The translations under genes were made by a program, and so were the position numbers. Of a DNA stretch of 64,000 bases, positions 15,804-24,135 are shown in pieces. Within the stretch, counting starts at the first letter, position 1, and each line of letters opens with the position of its first letter. Source of the stretch: Oceanidesulfovibrio marinus (GTDB lineage: Bacteria; Desulfobacterota; Desulfovibrionia; Desulfovibrionales; Desulfovibrionaceae); the NCBI RefSeq assembly GCF_013085545.1, contig NZ_CP039543.1:248001-312000 (forward strand). Reading direction: 5' to 3'. The notes below the pieces were generated by a model that was not told the origin of the DNA, searched no databases, and saw only the letters and a list, made by a program, of their open reading frames with translations.

Positions 15804-15858
15804 CACGCGCCTTGATACGGGGTGCATTTTTTTTGAGAAAACGTATCCAAGGCGTGTG
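15804..15858. repeat. Imperfect inverted repeat between usp gene and antiporter operon
   Basis: CACGCGCCTTGATACG at 15804-15819 and CGTATCCAAGGCGTGTG at 15842-15858 are near-complementary, separated by 22 bases that include eight T residues. It lies between the stop of the stress-protein gene and the start of mrpE. It may be a terminator for the stress-protein gene or a regulator site for the antiporter operon. Confidence 0.45.
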
Positions 15859-15879
15859 AAGACAGCATCCGGAGAACGG

Positions 15880-16755
15880 CTACTTGCTGATCCACAGCGC
15901 AAAGTCATCGATTCGGCGCAGCAGCCCCGTGGATACGGAGCCCGGAAAAAGGCGCTCCATGGTGCCGGGCGCTCCGGCGGCGCGTCCCGTGGCCACGGCC
16001 GTATAATTGCCTGCTTTTCCCTTGTTCAGGATGGCGGTCACCGGGTTGCGCGCTTCCGCCACCTCCTGGCCGATGAGGTCTGCGTCCATGCCGGCCTCCA
16101 CCATCAGGCTCCTGGCCTGATCGAACACGGTGTCCGGATCGGTCGCGTCGTCCGGCGTGCGCACGTGGAACATGGTCACCCTGTGCCGGCGCATGCCCTC
16201 CAGCATGAAGCCCACATGGTCGGCCATGCGCATGGAGGAGTCGGTGTCGTCCACGCAGAGCAGAATGTCGCGGTTCAGTCCTGTCTCCGGCCGTCGGCAT
16301 ATCCATACCGGAAAGTCGATCTCTCCCCACAGGATGCGGTGGCTCACGCTGTCCTCGATGAGCTCGCCGAACCAGGACACCCCGCGCCGGCCCAACACGC
16401 AGGCGTCGTAGAGCCCCACGTGCGCTTCTTTGCTGATCTCCCGCACCGTGCCGTGCTTCGAGTACACGACCTTGGTCTCCACCTTGTCCGGCCTGCAGCC
16501 ACTCTCCACGATCCACCTGCGGGCATGCTCCAGGGCGCGCTTGCCGCTGGAGTCCTTGATCTTGTCCATGTGGGCCACGGCCTGGCGCGTGGGCGCGAGG
16601 TCTCTGGCGTCGAGCATCCACTCCGGAGCGCGCGGCACCACGTAGAACAGGGTCAGCCGCACGTCGCACAACTCCTCGAAGAAGTGGCGGATGAAGCGCA
16701 GGTTGTACGAGGCTTCCTGATCGTTGGATATGGTCAACAGCAAATGCTTTTCCAT
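15880..16755 (-). CDS. Tandem universal stress protein (UspA-like)
   Basis: This 291-residue protein has two Usp-like halves, residues 1-155 (begins HLLLTISND) and about 160-291 (begins RDILLCVDDTDSSMRMADH). The second half has the family pattern of a late glycine-rich stretch, but the ATP-binding GxxG-9x-G(S/T) motif is degenerate in both, so nucleotide binding is uncertain. AAGGA lies six bases upstream of the start. It is upstream of, and in the same orientation as, the antiporter operon, separated by 228 bases. The role is a stress-related cytoplasmic protein, not further defined. Confidence 0.85.
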   Translation of the reverse strand: MEKHLLLTISNDQEASYNLRFIRHFFEELCDVRLTLFYVVPRAPEWMLDARDLAPTRQAVAHMDKIKDSSGKRALEHARRWIVESGCRPDKVETKVVYSKHGTVREISKEAHVGLYDACVLGRRGVSWFGELIEDSVSHRILWGEIDFPVWICRRPETGLNRDILLCVDDTDSSMRMADHVGFMLEGMRRHRVTMFHVRTPDDATDPDTVFDQARSLMVEAGMDADLIGQEVAEARNPVTAILNKGKAGNYTAVATGRAAGAPGTMERLFPGSVSTGLLRRIDDFALWISK

Positions 16756-16826
16756 GAGCGTCCTTCAGTAGAAACCATCCCATACACGCTTTTCGTCCCG
16801 TGGCGGCGTCGGCTCCCTTCGCGATG

Positions 16827-16846
16827 GTCTATATTAAAGGATAGAC
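16827..16846. repeat. Short perfect inverted repeat in a divergent promoter region
   Basis: GTCTAT and ATAGAC form perfect 6-bp arms with an 8-base AT-rich spacer. The site is in the 275-base gap between the divergent stress-protein gene and the RNA methylase gene. It is a candidate operator or a chance palindrome. Confidence 0.25.
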
Positions 16847-17030
16847 TTCCTCCGCGCGGAGCTCGCCTTGCCACAGGCCCAAATTTCCATGTATGCGATG
16901 GGCTCCGGTATCCTGTTTTATGGCTGGTTCGTTCTGGACGATACCATATCATGCGGTCGAGTCCACTTTCATATGTGGCGGAAGCCGAACTTGCGGAATC
17001 CTCCGGCTTTGCGTAATCCATCAGCCGATC

Positions 17031-17633
17031 ATGGCCAGAAATCCCAATCTTCCCCCTTCCGAACGACGGCTCGCGCGTATCCGCTACGTGCTTGCCCGGC
17101 GGCAGAAGGACCTCACCCTGGTCCTCTCCAATATCCACGACCCGCACAATGTGTCGGCCATCTACCGCAGCTGTGACGCCTTTGGCGTGCACAAGGTCCA
17201 CCTGCACTACACGGACACCGCCTTCCCCACCCTGGGGCGCAAGTCCTCCGGGTCGGCGCGCAAGTGGGTGGAGACCGTGCGCCACAAGGACCGCGACGCC
17301 CTGGCAGCAGCCCTGCGCGAGGCAGGCTCCTATGTCATCGCCACTGGCTTTTCCGAGACTGCCCGGCCACTTACCGATTTTGACTTCACGAAGCCCACGG
17401 CCATCATCTTCGGCAACGAGCACGACGGCGTGGAGGACGAGCTCAAGGAGATCGCCCACGCCGAAGCGTATATTCCCATGATGGGCATGGTCCAGTCGCT
17501 CAATGTCTCCGTGGCCGCCGCCGTTACGCTGTTCGAGGCGTGGCGCCAGCGCAACGAGGCCGGCATGTACGATACGCCCAGCTTCCCGCCGGAGGAGCTC
17601 GCCGCCCTGGAAGCGGCGTGGTGCAAGCGCTGA
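17031..17633 (+). CDS. trmH: TrmH-type tRNA/rRNA 2'-O-methyltransferase (SPOUT)
   Basis: The 200-residue SpoU/TrmH protein carries the three family motifs: NIHDPHNVSAIYRSCDAFGV (motif 1 with the catalytic Arg), AIIFGNEHDGV (motif 2) and PMMGMVQSLNVSVAAAVTLFE (motif 3, SAM-binding knot; listed here as a 21-residue segment at about 150-170). It transfers a methyl group from S-adenosylmethionine to a ribose 2'-OH in RNA; TrmH usually modifies G18 of tRNA. The start at 17031 is chosen because the upstream frame is unlike the family. No strong ribosome site is visible. Confidence 0.9.
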   Translation: MARNPNLPPSERRLARIRYVLARRQKDLTLVLSNIHDPHNVSAIYRSCDAFGVHKVHLHYTDTAFPTLGRKSSGSARKWVETVRHKDRDALAAALREAGSYVIATGFSETARPLTDFDFTKPTAIIFGNEHDGVEDELKEIAHAEAYIPMMGMVQSLNVSVAAAVTLFEAWRQRNEAGMYDTPSFPPEELAALEAAWCKR

Positions 17634-17664
17634 CCGGCTCCTTCCCGCGGCATACGAGGTTCTA

Positions 17665-18318
17665 ATGGACGCGCCGCGCTACACCGTCATCACTCCCAGC
17701 CGGGGCAACAGGCCGCGCGCTTTGGCCCTGGCCATAGACAGCGTGCGCGCCGCGGCCGACTCGGCCGGCGTGTCCGTGGAGATTCTCGTGGGCTTCGACG
17801 GCGTGCGAGGCGAGCGCGTTCGCGACTACCCCTTCCTCCGCTACGTGGATTTCCCCCGCGTTGGCTACTTCGGCAACTACATCCGCGACGCTTTCATCAA
17901 TGTAGCCAAAGGTACGCGTCTGCTCTTTGTGGATGACGACAACGCCGTCACGCCGGACGCCTTTGCCATCTGGGAGCGCCACCTGGACGCCGAGCTCGTC
18001 ATCGGCCGCATCGACGTGTCCCGCGCTTTTCCGGACGTGGGCGTGCTGCCGCGTCCCGGCGACCCCGAGCCCTCCGCCATCATCCGGCCGGGCAACGTGG
18101 ACCCGCTCTGCCTCTGCCTCTCCGCCGACCTCGTCTTCCGAGCCGGCGGCTGGCGCGACCAGGGCGGCTACGAGTCCGACTTCGTCAATATCCACCGTTA
18201 TCAGCGCCGCGCCGACTCCATCGAAATCATCGACGACCTCGTTGGCGTCTACGACGCCGGCGCCGGCCTTGACGCCGGGGGCATGAACCCCCGACAGCAG
18301 CAACGGCGCGCTACATAA
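17665..18318 (+). CDS. Small family 2-like glycosyltransferase
   Basis: This 217-residue GT-A fold protein begins YTVITPSRGNRP and carries the metal-binding run VDDDN at residues 89-93, in a glycosyltransferase family 2 layout. Later parts (PSAIIRPGNVDPLCLCLS, GGYESDFVNIHRY) match the acceptor half. GAGG lies five bases before the ATG at 17665; the frame upstream of that overlaps trmH and is not used. It follows trmH by 31 bases. The sugar donor and acceptor are unknown. Confidence 0.8.
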   Translation: MDAPRYTVITPSRGNRPRALALAIDSVRAAADSAGVSVEILVGFDGVRGERVRDYPFLRYVDFPRVGYFGNYIRDAFINVAKGTRLLFVDDDNAVTPDAFAIWERHLDAELVIGRIDVSRAFPDVGVLPRPGDPEPSAIIRPGNVDPLCLCLSADLVFRAGGWRDQGGYESDFVNIHRYQRRADSIEIIDDLVGVYDAGAGLDAGGMNPRQQQRRAT

Positions 18319-18398
18319 TCTTTCACGATTGCACGATAAAGAACCGAGAGGGGAACCTTTCGCAAAAAATCCAAAGGCTTTCCCCTTGTCATAAAGAG

Positions 18399-20066
18399 TC
18401 AGCGATTCTCACCAAACGTGCTGATGAGGCGGCCGAGCTTGGCGAGGAGGTCGCTGCGCATGGCCTGCTGGTCGGCATGGACAATGGCTTTGACGCTATC
18501 TTTGGAGAACAGGCCTTCGAGCTTGATCTTGTTGCCGTGGATGTGGGCGCTTTTGGCCGGGTCGTCGGCCTGGGCCATGCTGGAGTGCTGCATGTGCCGG
18601 ACGGCGACGTGGCCGGTGTAGAAGGCCGGGCGGCCGGCGGCGCAGGACCGCAGGTCGCGTTCGAGGTCGTCGAACTGGCTGGGGTTGAAGCGGATGTCGA
18701 AGAAGCCCACGGCGTCGAGGCTTTCGCGCGGGATGAGGTGGCAGCAGCCCGTGACGTGGCAGCAGGAGCGGGAGTACTCGAACAGGCCCATCTCCCTCTC
18801 GCGCAGGCAGTTGTCGGCCGGGTGGATATTCTCCTCCATGTCGGCGAACTGCGAGCCGCAGGCCTCCGTGGGGTGGAGGTGGAAGTCCGCGGCCTGGCAG
18901 CGATAGGGCGGCGTGTGATCGGTCACGTGACAGCCCACGGCGCTCACGTCCGGGTGCTGTCGCAGGGCCGCCATGAGCGTGGCCAGCCAGGTATCGTGCT
19001 CCGGCAGGGCATCGTCGTCCAGGAAAGCCACGGCCGGAACGTCGGCGAGCTCTGGCATGGAGAGTAGCCAGTTGCGGGCGGCCGGCGCGCCGATGTTCAC
19101 GGGCAGGGTTTCTATTTGAAAGCGGCCGCCGGGCCAGGAGTCGCGGTGCCGGGCCAGCACCTGGGGCGTGGCGTCGGTGGCGCCGTTGTCCAACACGATG
19201 ACGCGTGCGCCGCAGAGCTCGGTCTCCTTGAGCCGGGAGAGGGCTGTGTCCAGCACGTCGGCCTTGTTCCAGGAATAGAGCAGAATGGCACTGCGGCCGG
19301 CGGCCTCGCGGTCGTCCGCGTTTGGCGGCGGCGGTGGGGAGAGCAGGTCGTGGAGCATGAGCGCGAGGTTGGTGTGCCACGGTATCTCGCGCCACAGGGC
19401 GGCGTAGGCGGCCATGGCCTCGTCGGCGCCGCCTTCGGTCTGCGTAAGCCGGGCCAGGCAATGGGCGCGCCACAGGCCGAATATGGCGGGCTCCACAGCC
19501 TCGATGTATGGCCGGGACTCGGCCGGGGGCAGGGCATGGAAGGCCCACTCCGCCTCCAGCCGGGTACGCACCGGCGCGGGCAGGCCGGAGAAGTCGGCGA
19601 GCAGGGCGCGGGATTCGTCCCAGGCTCCGGCGTCTAATAATCTGTTAAAGGCGATGCCGCAGTAGGCCGGCGCTCCAGTCTCCCTGGAGCGTTTCTGGAC
19701 GGCGGCACGCAGCTCCTCTTCCGGCATGCCGTACAGATCTTCCCAGAACTCGGTGTCCACAGACTCGGGACCGGGCATGAACTTGTGCAGGGCACGGGCT
19801 GTGACGCGGGCAGGCGGCGGCAGCTGGAATGCGGCGCCGTCCAGCGACAGGTAGGGGCCGAGCAGCGTGACGTCCAAAGGAGCCCGTTGCCACGACCAGT
19901 CCAGCATGCCCACGAGGAAAGGGAGGACGTTCGGATCGCCGGCGACATGGTCCGAGGCGAGGTGGATGAGGTTTTGGCCCAGGGATCCTTCCACGCCCAG
20001 CCTCCACATGGGAATGGTGACGTCGAGCGCGGCAAAGGATGCGAGTTTGAGGGGGAACGGGAGCAT
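18399..20066 (-). CDS. GT2 glycosyltransferase with helical N-terminal domain (paralog A)
   Basis: The protein has 555 residues. Residues 1-255 are a helical, Pro/Ala-rich region without a clear name. Residues 258-480 are a family 2 glycosyltransferase, with ILLYSWNKADVLD, VIVLDNGATD and the metal-binding FLDDDA at 348-353. A Cys/His-rich motif (CCHVTGCCH, residues 435-443) is followed by FDIRFNPSQFDDLERDLR. It is a divergent paralog of the gene at 20233, with which it shares a 166-base promoter gap. Target unknown; cell-surface or flagellin glycosylation are both possible. Confidence 0.85.
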   Translation of the reverse strand: MLPFPLKLASFAALDVTIPMWRLGVEGSLGQNLIHLASDHVAGDPNVLPFLVGMLDWSWQRAPLDVTLLGPYLSLDGAAFQLPPPARVTARALHKFMPGPESVDTEFWEDLYGMPEEELRAAVQKRSRETGAPAYCGIAFNRLLDAGAWDESRALLADFSGLPAPVRTRLEAEWAFHALPPAESRPYIEAVEPAIFGLWRAHCLARLTQTEGGADEAMAAYAALWREIPWHTNLALMLHDLLSPPPPPNADDREAAGRSAILLYSWNKADVLDTALSRLKETELCGARVIVLDNGATDATPQVLARHRDSWPGGRFQIETLPVNIGAPAARNWLLSMPELADVPAVAFLDDDALPEHDTWLATLMAALRQHPDVSAVGCHVTDHTPPYRCQAADFHLHPTEACGSQFADMEENIHPADNCLREREMGLFEYSRSCCHVTGCCHLIPRESLDAVGFFDIRFNPSQFDDLERDLRSCAAGRPAFYTGHVAVRHMQHSSMAQADDPAKSAHIHGNKIKLEGLFSKDSVKAIVHADQQAMRSDLLAKLGRLISTFGENR

Positions 20067-20232
20067 GGCGAATCGTGTTGGGTGAAATCCTTGCTTGAAG
20101 CAGCCGGCCTGGGGTAGCAGGCGGGTGGCGCATGCGAGAAGCCGGCGCTGGAACTATGAAGCCGGACACCGCCAGACCTTCGGAGAATCGGCTCTGGAAG
20201 GGCTCTTGTCAACATAAGGAGACGACACGATC

Positions 20233-21924
20233 GTGGATTCCTCGACCAATCAATCCATATTCCACAGGCCGGAGCTGCTGCCGGAACCCCTGCGGCGGAA
20301 CCTGCTGACAGGCACGGACGGCCGCTTTCAACTGCTGGGGCTGGCGCAGGAGGCGCTGCAGTCCGGGGACGAGAAGCTCGTGGTGCTCGGAGTGGACTTC
20401 CTGCTCGCCGCATTCGAGCACGACCCGCTGGATGGCGCCATTGCCGGGCAGATTCTGCAGGTGGTGGAGAACTCGCCCCTGGTGAGCGACGGCGTGAAGA
20501 ACCTCCTGCGGGCATCCACCACGGCGGCCGGGGAGGCACCGGATACGACCTACCTGAACCGGCTGAAGCTGGCCGGGGACCTGGACGCCGTGCGCGCGTA
20601 CATCGAGGAGCAGCTTGCCGATCAGGGCGGCGTTGTTTGGCTGAAGGAGGCCGTGGGGCTGGGTGCGTACCGCGGCGAGTGGGAGTGGGTGCGCGGCGTG
20701 GTCGCCGGATACCAGGGGCCGGCCCCTGCCTGGGCCATGGCCAAGCTGCGCGGTGACCTCGCCTTTCTGGCCGGGGATTATGGCGACGCGGCCGAGGCGT
20801 ACGCCGCCTCCCTGAACGAGGTGGAGACGGCTCTGGTCTTTGCGCGGCTGGGCGAGACCCTGCGCCAAATGGGCAAGAAGGACGAAGCGCATACGGCCTG
20901 GGCGCGGTCCATGACCATGCGGCCGTGGCAGGTGAACCTCCTTCTGCGGCTGCACGACAGCATTCTGGATGACGCCGGATCGTCCAAAAAGCTGGACGGC
21001 GGCGTGGCCGTTCTGCTGTATACATACAATAAGGCCGCGGATCTGGACGCGACGTTGACGGCCCTGGCAGAGAGCGACGCCGTGGCCAAGGGCTCGGGCG
21101 CGGACTCGTGCATCATTCACGTTCTGGACAACGGCTCCACCGATGCCACGGCCGAGGTGCTGGCCAAATGGGGCGAGACCCTGGGCGAGCGGTTCGGCTT
21201 CACCCGGTTGCCGGTGAACATCGGCGCGCCGGCCGCGCGCAACTGGCTGCTGGGCCTGGATGTTGTGCAGGCGTGCCGGTACGTGGCGTTTCTTGACGAC
21301 GATGCGCATCTGCCGCCAGCGTGGCTGGACGCGCTGGCCGCTGCCGTGGAGCGTTACCCCGAGGCCGGGGTGTGGGGCTGCAAGGTAGTGGACGCGGCCA
21401 ACCCGACAGTGCTGCAGAGCGTGGACCTGCACCTCTCCGATCCGCCGCCCAAGGGCGCGCAGGCCGACCCGGAAGCGCTGGACTACCAACGCCGCTTCAA
21501 GGTCTCCAACCTCCAGCACCAGGACCTGGACTTCGGGCAGTTCGACTACTGCCGGCCCTGCCACTCCGTGACCGGCTGCTGCCACCTCTTCCTGCGTGAA
21601 CGGCTGGAGGCGGCCGGCCCGTTCGACATCCGCTTCTCGCCCACGCAGTATGACGACCTGGAGCACGACCTGCGGTTGTGCGACGCCGAAAAGTTCCCGG
21701 TATACCAGGGCTTGCTGCGGGTGGACCACGCCAAGACCAGCGGCCGCGAAAGCCGCAACGACCCCCGCGCCACGGCCGGGGCCATGGCCAACCTCTACAA
21801 GCTGCAGATGCTCTACAGCAAGGACCAGCTCACGGCCATGCGCGCCAGGCTGACCGAGACCCTGGCCCAGGACCTGACAGCCAAACGCGACGCCCTGGTG
21901 CAGGCCGGCGTGCTGGAAGGATAA
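20233..21924 (+). CDS. GT2 glycosyltransferase with helical N-terminal domain (paralog B)
   Basis: The 563-residue protein starts at a GTG (20233-20235) preceded by AAGGAG. The N-terminal 250 residues are helical and TPR-like (GDLAFLAGDYGDAAEAYAAS is a typical repeat). The C-terminal family 2 glycosyltransferase has VAVLLYTYNKAADLD, VLDNGSTDAT and FLDDDA at 353-358. Its motif HSVTGCCH plus FDIRFSPTQYDDLEHDLR matches paralog A at 18399-20066, and the shared run PVNIGAPAARNWLL is nearly identical. The head-to-head paralogs look like an ancient duplication. Confidence 0.87.
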   Translation: MDSSTNQSIFHRPELLPEPLRRNLLTGTDGRFQLLGLAQEALQSGDEKLVVLGVDFLLAAFEHDPLDGAIAGQILQVVENSPLVSDGVKNLLRASTTAAGEAPDTTYLNRLKLAGDLDAVRAYIEEQLADQGGVVWLKEAVGLGAYRGEWEWVRGVVAGYQGPAPAWAMAKLRGDLAFLAGDYGDAAEAYAASLNEVETALVFARLGETLRQMGKKDEAHTAWARSMTMRPWQVNLLLRLHDSILDDAGSSKKLDGGVAVLLYTYNKAADLDATLTALAESDAVAKGSGADSCIIHVLDNGSTDATAEVLAKWGETLGERFGFTRLPVNIGAPAARNWLLGLDVVQACRYVAFLDDDAHLPPAWLDALAAAVERYPEAGVWGCKVVDAANPTVLQSVDLHLSDPPPKGAQADPEALDYQRRFKVSNLQHQDLDFGQFDYCRPCHSVTGCCHLFLRERLEAAGPFDIRFSPTQYDDLEHDLRLCDAEKFPVYQGLLRVDHAKTSGRESRNDPRATAGAMANLYKLQMLYSKDQLTAMRARLTETLAQDLTAKRDALVQAGVLEG

Positions 21925-21991
21925 TGGCTGCTGTTCAGTAATAAGACGGCATGCCTCCGGCCTAGTCAGCCGAACATGCCTCTGGCGGATC

Positions 21992-22122
21992 GGGGGACTC
22001 TGTCCCCCGTCCCCCTGCCGGGGAACACTGTTCCCCGGACCCAGAGCTAGTGGCTTTTGACCTTAAATAAGGGTCAAGGGAGCTTAGCTCCCTTGCGGGG
22101 TGCCAAGGGGCAGCGCCCCTTG
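21992..22122. repeat. Cluster of short hairpin repeats (copy 1)
   Basis: Four perfect or near-perfect palindromes follow each other: 21992-22008 (GGGGGACTCTGTCCCCC), 22020-22036 (GGGGAACACTGTTCCCC), a stem inside 22068-22100 (GGGAGCTTAGCTCCC) and 22104-22122 (arms CAAGGGGC / GCCCCTTG). The 33 bases at 22068-22100 recur at 22542-22574 with one mismatch. These are REP-like elements at gene ends and could act as terminators for the converging genes. Confidence 0.75.
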
Positions 22123-22137
22123 TTTCTTCGTCTATTG

Positions 22138-22470
22138 CTACTTGGATGCGCGTTTATAGACCGGCGTGAGCGCCACGTCCGGCGCGTGGTCCAGGCCGCG
22201 AGCGAAGCGCTTTCCCTTTTTTGTGGGCCGGTAGTAGGTGTGGTTCATATGCTTGGTCACGGTGCCGCCCTCCGGGGTCTGGTAGGTGACGAAGGTTCCG
22301 GGCACGCGCTCCACCAGGCTTGCGGTCTCCAGCGCCTTGATCGCGGCGCGCACCTCGTCCCACTGCGACTCCTCCAGCCCCAGCACCTCGGCCAGCTTTT
22401 TCACGTACGCCGGCCCCACCATCTGGAGATAGTAGACGATCTTGGTTTGTATTGCGTTGGGCTTGGCCAT
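22138..22470 (-). CDS. Small winged-helix hypothetical protein
   Basis: This 110-residue protein looks like a winged-helix domain: QTKIVYYLQMVGPAYVKKL, then AAIKALETASLVERV, then a beta wing (GTFVTYQTPEGGTVTKH) and a basic tail. It resembles DUF2250-like proteins but I cannot confirm the family. It is isolated between two clusters of hairpin repeats and faces away from the glycosyltransferase at 20233. Its role could be regulatory; no target is visible. Confidence 0.65.
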   Translation of the reverse strand: MAKPNAIQTKIVYYLQMVGPAYVKKLAEVLGLEESQWDEVRAAIKALETASLVERVPGTFVTYQTPEGGTVTKHMNHTYYRPTKKGKRFARGLDHAPDVALTPVYKRASK

Positions 22471-22509
22471 TTGTAAGACGTTTTATTTTTAGAAGAAGAT
22501 GTCTCCGGC

Positions 22510-22597
22510 CCCCCAAAAACTGGGGGCTCTGACCCCTTAGTTAAGGGTCAAGGGAGCTTAGTTCCCTTGCGGGGAGCGCGAGGGGCGGTGCCCCTCG
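22510..22597. repeat. Cluster of short hairpin repeats (copy 2)
   Basis: It contains GCCCCC/GGGGGC arms near 22510-22527, the 33-base repeat at 22542-22574 (32 of 33 identical to 22068-22100) and CGAGGGGCGGTGCCCCTCG at 22579-22597. It lies just beyond the stop of manC and could also end that transcript. Confidence 0.7.
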
Positions 22598-22625
22598 TTC
22601 TTAACATATAGTATCCAATTCCTTT

Positions 22626-24062
22626 TCAGCGCACTTTCTGCGGCATGCCGCTGCGGCCGTAGACATCGCCCAGGCGGACGATGTCGTCTTCGCCCAGGTA
22701 GCTGCCGGTCTGGACCTCGATGAGCTCCAGGGGGATGCGGCCCGGGTTGTGCAGCCGGTGCACGGTGCCCAGGGGGATGTAGGTGGACTGGTCTTCGGTG
22801 AGGATGATCTCGTCCTCGCCGCGGGTGACCAGGGCCGTGCCTTTGACCACCACCCAGTGCTCGGCGCGGTGGTGGTGCTTCTGCAGGGAGAGGGTCGCCC
22901 CAGGTTTGACCTCGATGCGTTTGACCTGGAAGCGGTCGGCGATGTCGACATTCTCGTAGGAGCCCCAGGGGCGGTAGACCTTGCGGTGGACGAACGCCTC
23001 GCTGCGATCGCTCTGCTGGAGCCGCTCCACAATGGCCTTGATGTCCTGCACGCGGTCCTTGGGCGCCACGAGCACGGCGTCCGTTGTTTCCACGATGACG
23101 TGGCCGCTCACGCCCACGGCGGCGACCATGCGGCTGGTGGCGTTGATGTACGAGTCCTCGACGTCCTCCACGAGCACGTTGCCGTCCAGGGCGTTGCCGT
23201 GCTCGTCTTTGGTCTTGATCTCCCAGAGCCCGGTCCAGGAGCCGACGTCGCTCCAGTCCGCATCCAGTGGAATGACCACGGCGTCGGACGTTTTCTCCAT
23301 GATGGCGTAATCGACGGAGTTGTCGGGCGCTTTGGTAAAGGCGTCGGCATCGAGCCGCAGGAAGTCGAGGTCGGCTTTGGCGTTTTGAAATGCGGTCCGG
23401 CATGCCGCGAGGATGTCCGCGTCAAGGGTCTCCAACTCGTGCAGATAGCGGTCGGCCCTGAACATGAACATGCCGCTGTTCCAGAGATACTCGCCGGAGT
23501 CGAGATACTGCTGCGCCGTTGCGGCGTTCGGCTTTTCCACGAAGGAGCCAACGGTAAAGACGTCTGCCGCGTTGTCCAGCGATGCGGCCTTCTGGATGTA
23601 GCCGTAGCCGGTCTCGGCCGCCGTGGGCACCACGCCGAAGGTGATGAGCTTGCCTTGCCGGGCCGCATCGATGCCGGCCTGCACGGCCGCGGTAAAGTTG
23701 TCGGTGTTGCGGATGACGTGGTCCGCCGGCATGACGAGGAGCATGGCGTCCTGATCCTGCTCCAGGGCGCGCAGGGCGGCCACGGCCACTGCCGGGGCGG
23801 TGTTCCGGGCCACGGGTTCCAGGATGATCGCGGCGGCCTTCGCGTCTATCAGGCGGAGCTGCTCGGCCACGAGGAAGCGGTGCTCCTCGTTACAGAGGAT
23901 GAGCGGGCTGTCCGTGCCCGGCAGGGCGCCGGCGCGCAGCACTGTGGTCTGGAACATGGTCGTGGAGTCGACGAGGGGGAGGAACTGCTTGGGGTAGAGC
24001 TTTCGGGACAAAGGCCAGAGCCGGGTGCCGGAGCCGCCGCAGAGGATGACAGGACAAATCAT
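22626..24062 (-). CDS. manC: Mannose-1-phosphate guanylyltransferase / mannose-6-phosphate isomerase
   Basis: The 478-residue bifunctional enzyme makes GDP-mannose. The N-terminal guanylyltransferase has CGGSGTRLWPLSRKLYPKQ, and the C-terminal type II isomerase cupin has LQKHHHRAEHWVVVKGTA and TYIPLGTVHRLHNPG. The ATG at 24060-24062 follows GGGAGGG by six bases; the frame upstream overlaps a promoterless gap and is not used. It lies downstream of gmd on the same strand, so the pair should form one transcript giving GDP-mannose and GDP-4-keto-6-deoxymannose. Confidence 0.95.
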   Translation of the reverse strand: MICPVILCGGSGTRLWPLSRKLYPKQFLPLVDSTTMFQTTVLRAGALPGTDSPLILCNEEHRFLVAEQLRLIDAKAAAIILEPVARNTAPAVAVAALRALEQDQDAMLLVMPADHVIRNTDNFTAAVQAGIDAARQGKLITFGVVPTAAETGYGYIQKAASLDNAADVFTVGSFVEKPNAATAQQYLDSGEYLWNSGMFMFRADRYLHELETLDADILAACRTAFQNAKADLDFLRLDADAFTKAPDNSVDYAIMEKTSDAVVIPLDADWSDVGSWTGLWEIKTKDEHGNALDGNVLVEDVEDSYINATSRMVAAVGVSGHVIVETTDAVLVAPKDRVQDIKAIVERLQQSDRSEAFVHRKVYRPWGSYENVDIADRFQVKRIEVKPGATLSLQKHHHRAEHWVVVKGTALVTRGEDEIILTEDQSTYIPLGTVHRLHNPGRIPLELIEVQTGSYLGEDDIVRLGDVYGRSGMPQKVR

Positions 24063-24135
24063 GCAAGCCCTCCCTGTGGGCAATGGTGCGCGGGTGCCGG
24101 TGTGCCGGGGGGGACACACCGCGGGAATGCCCGCG

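Noticed and set aside
21992-22597. CRISPR array
   Set aside because: The repeats are palindromic hairpins of mixed sequence with no regular spacing or spacers.
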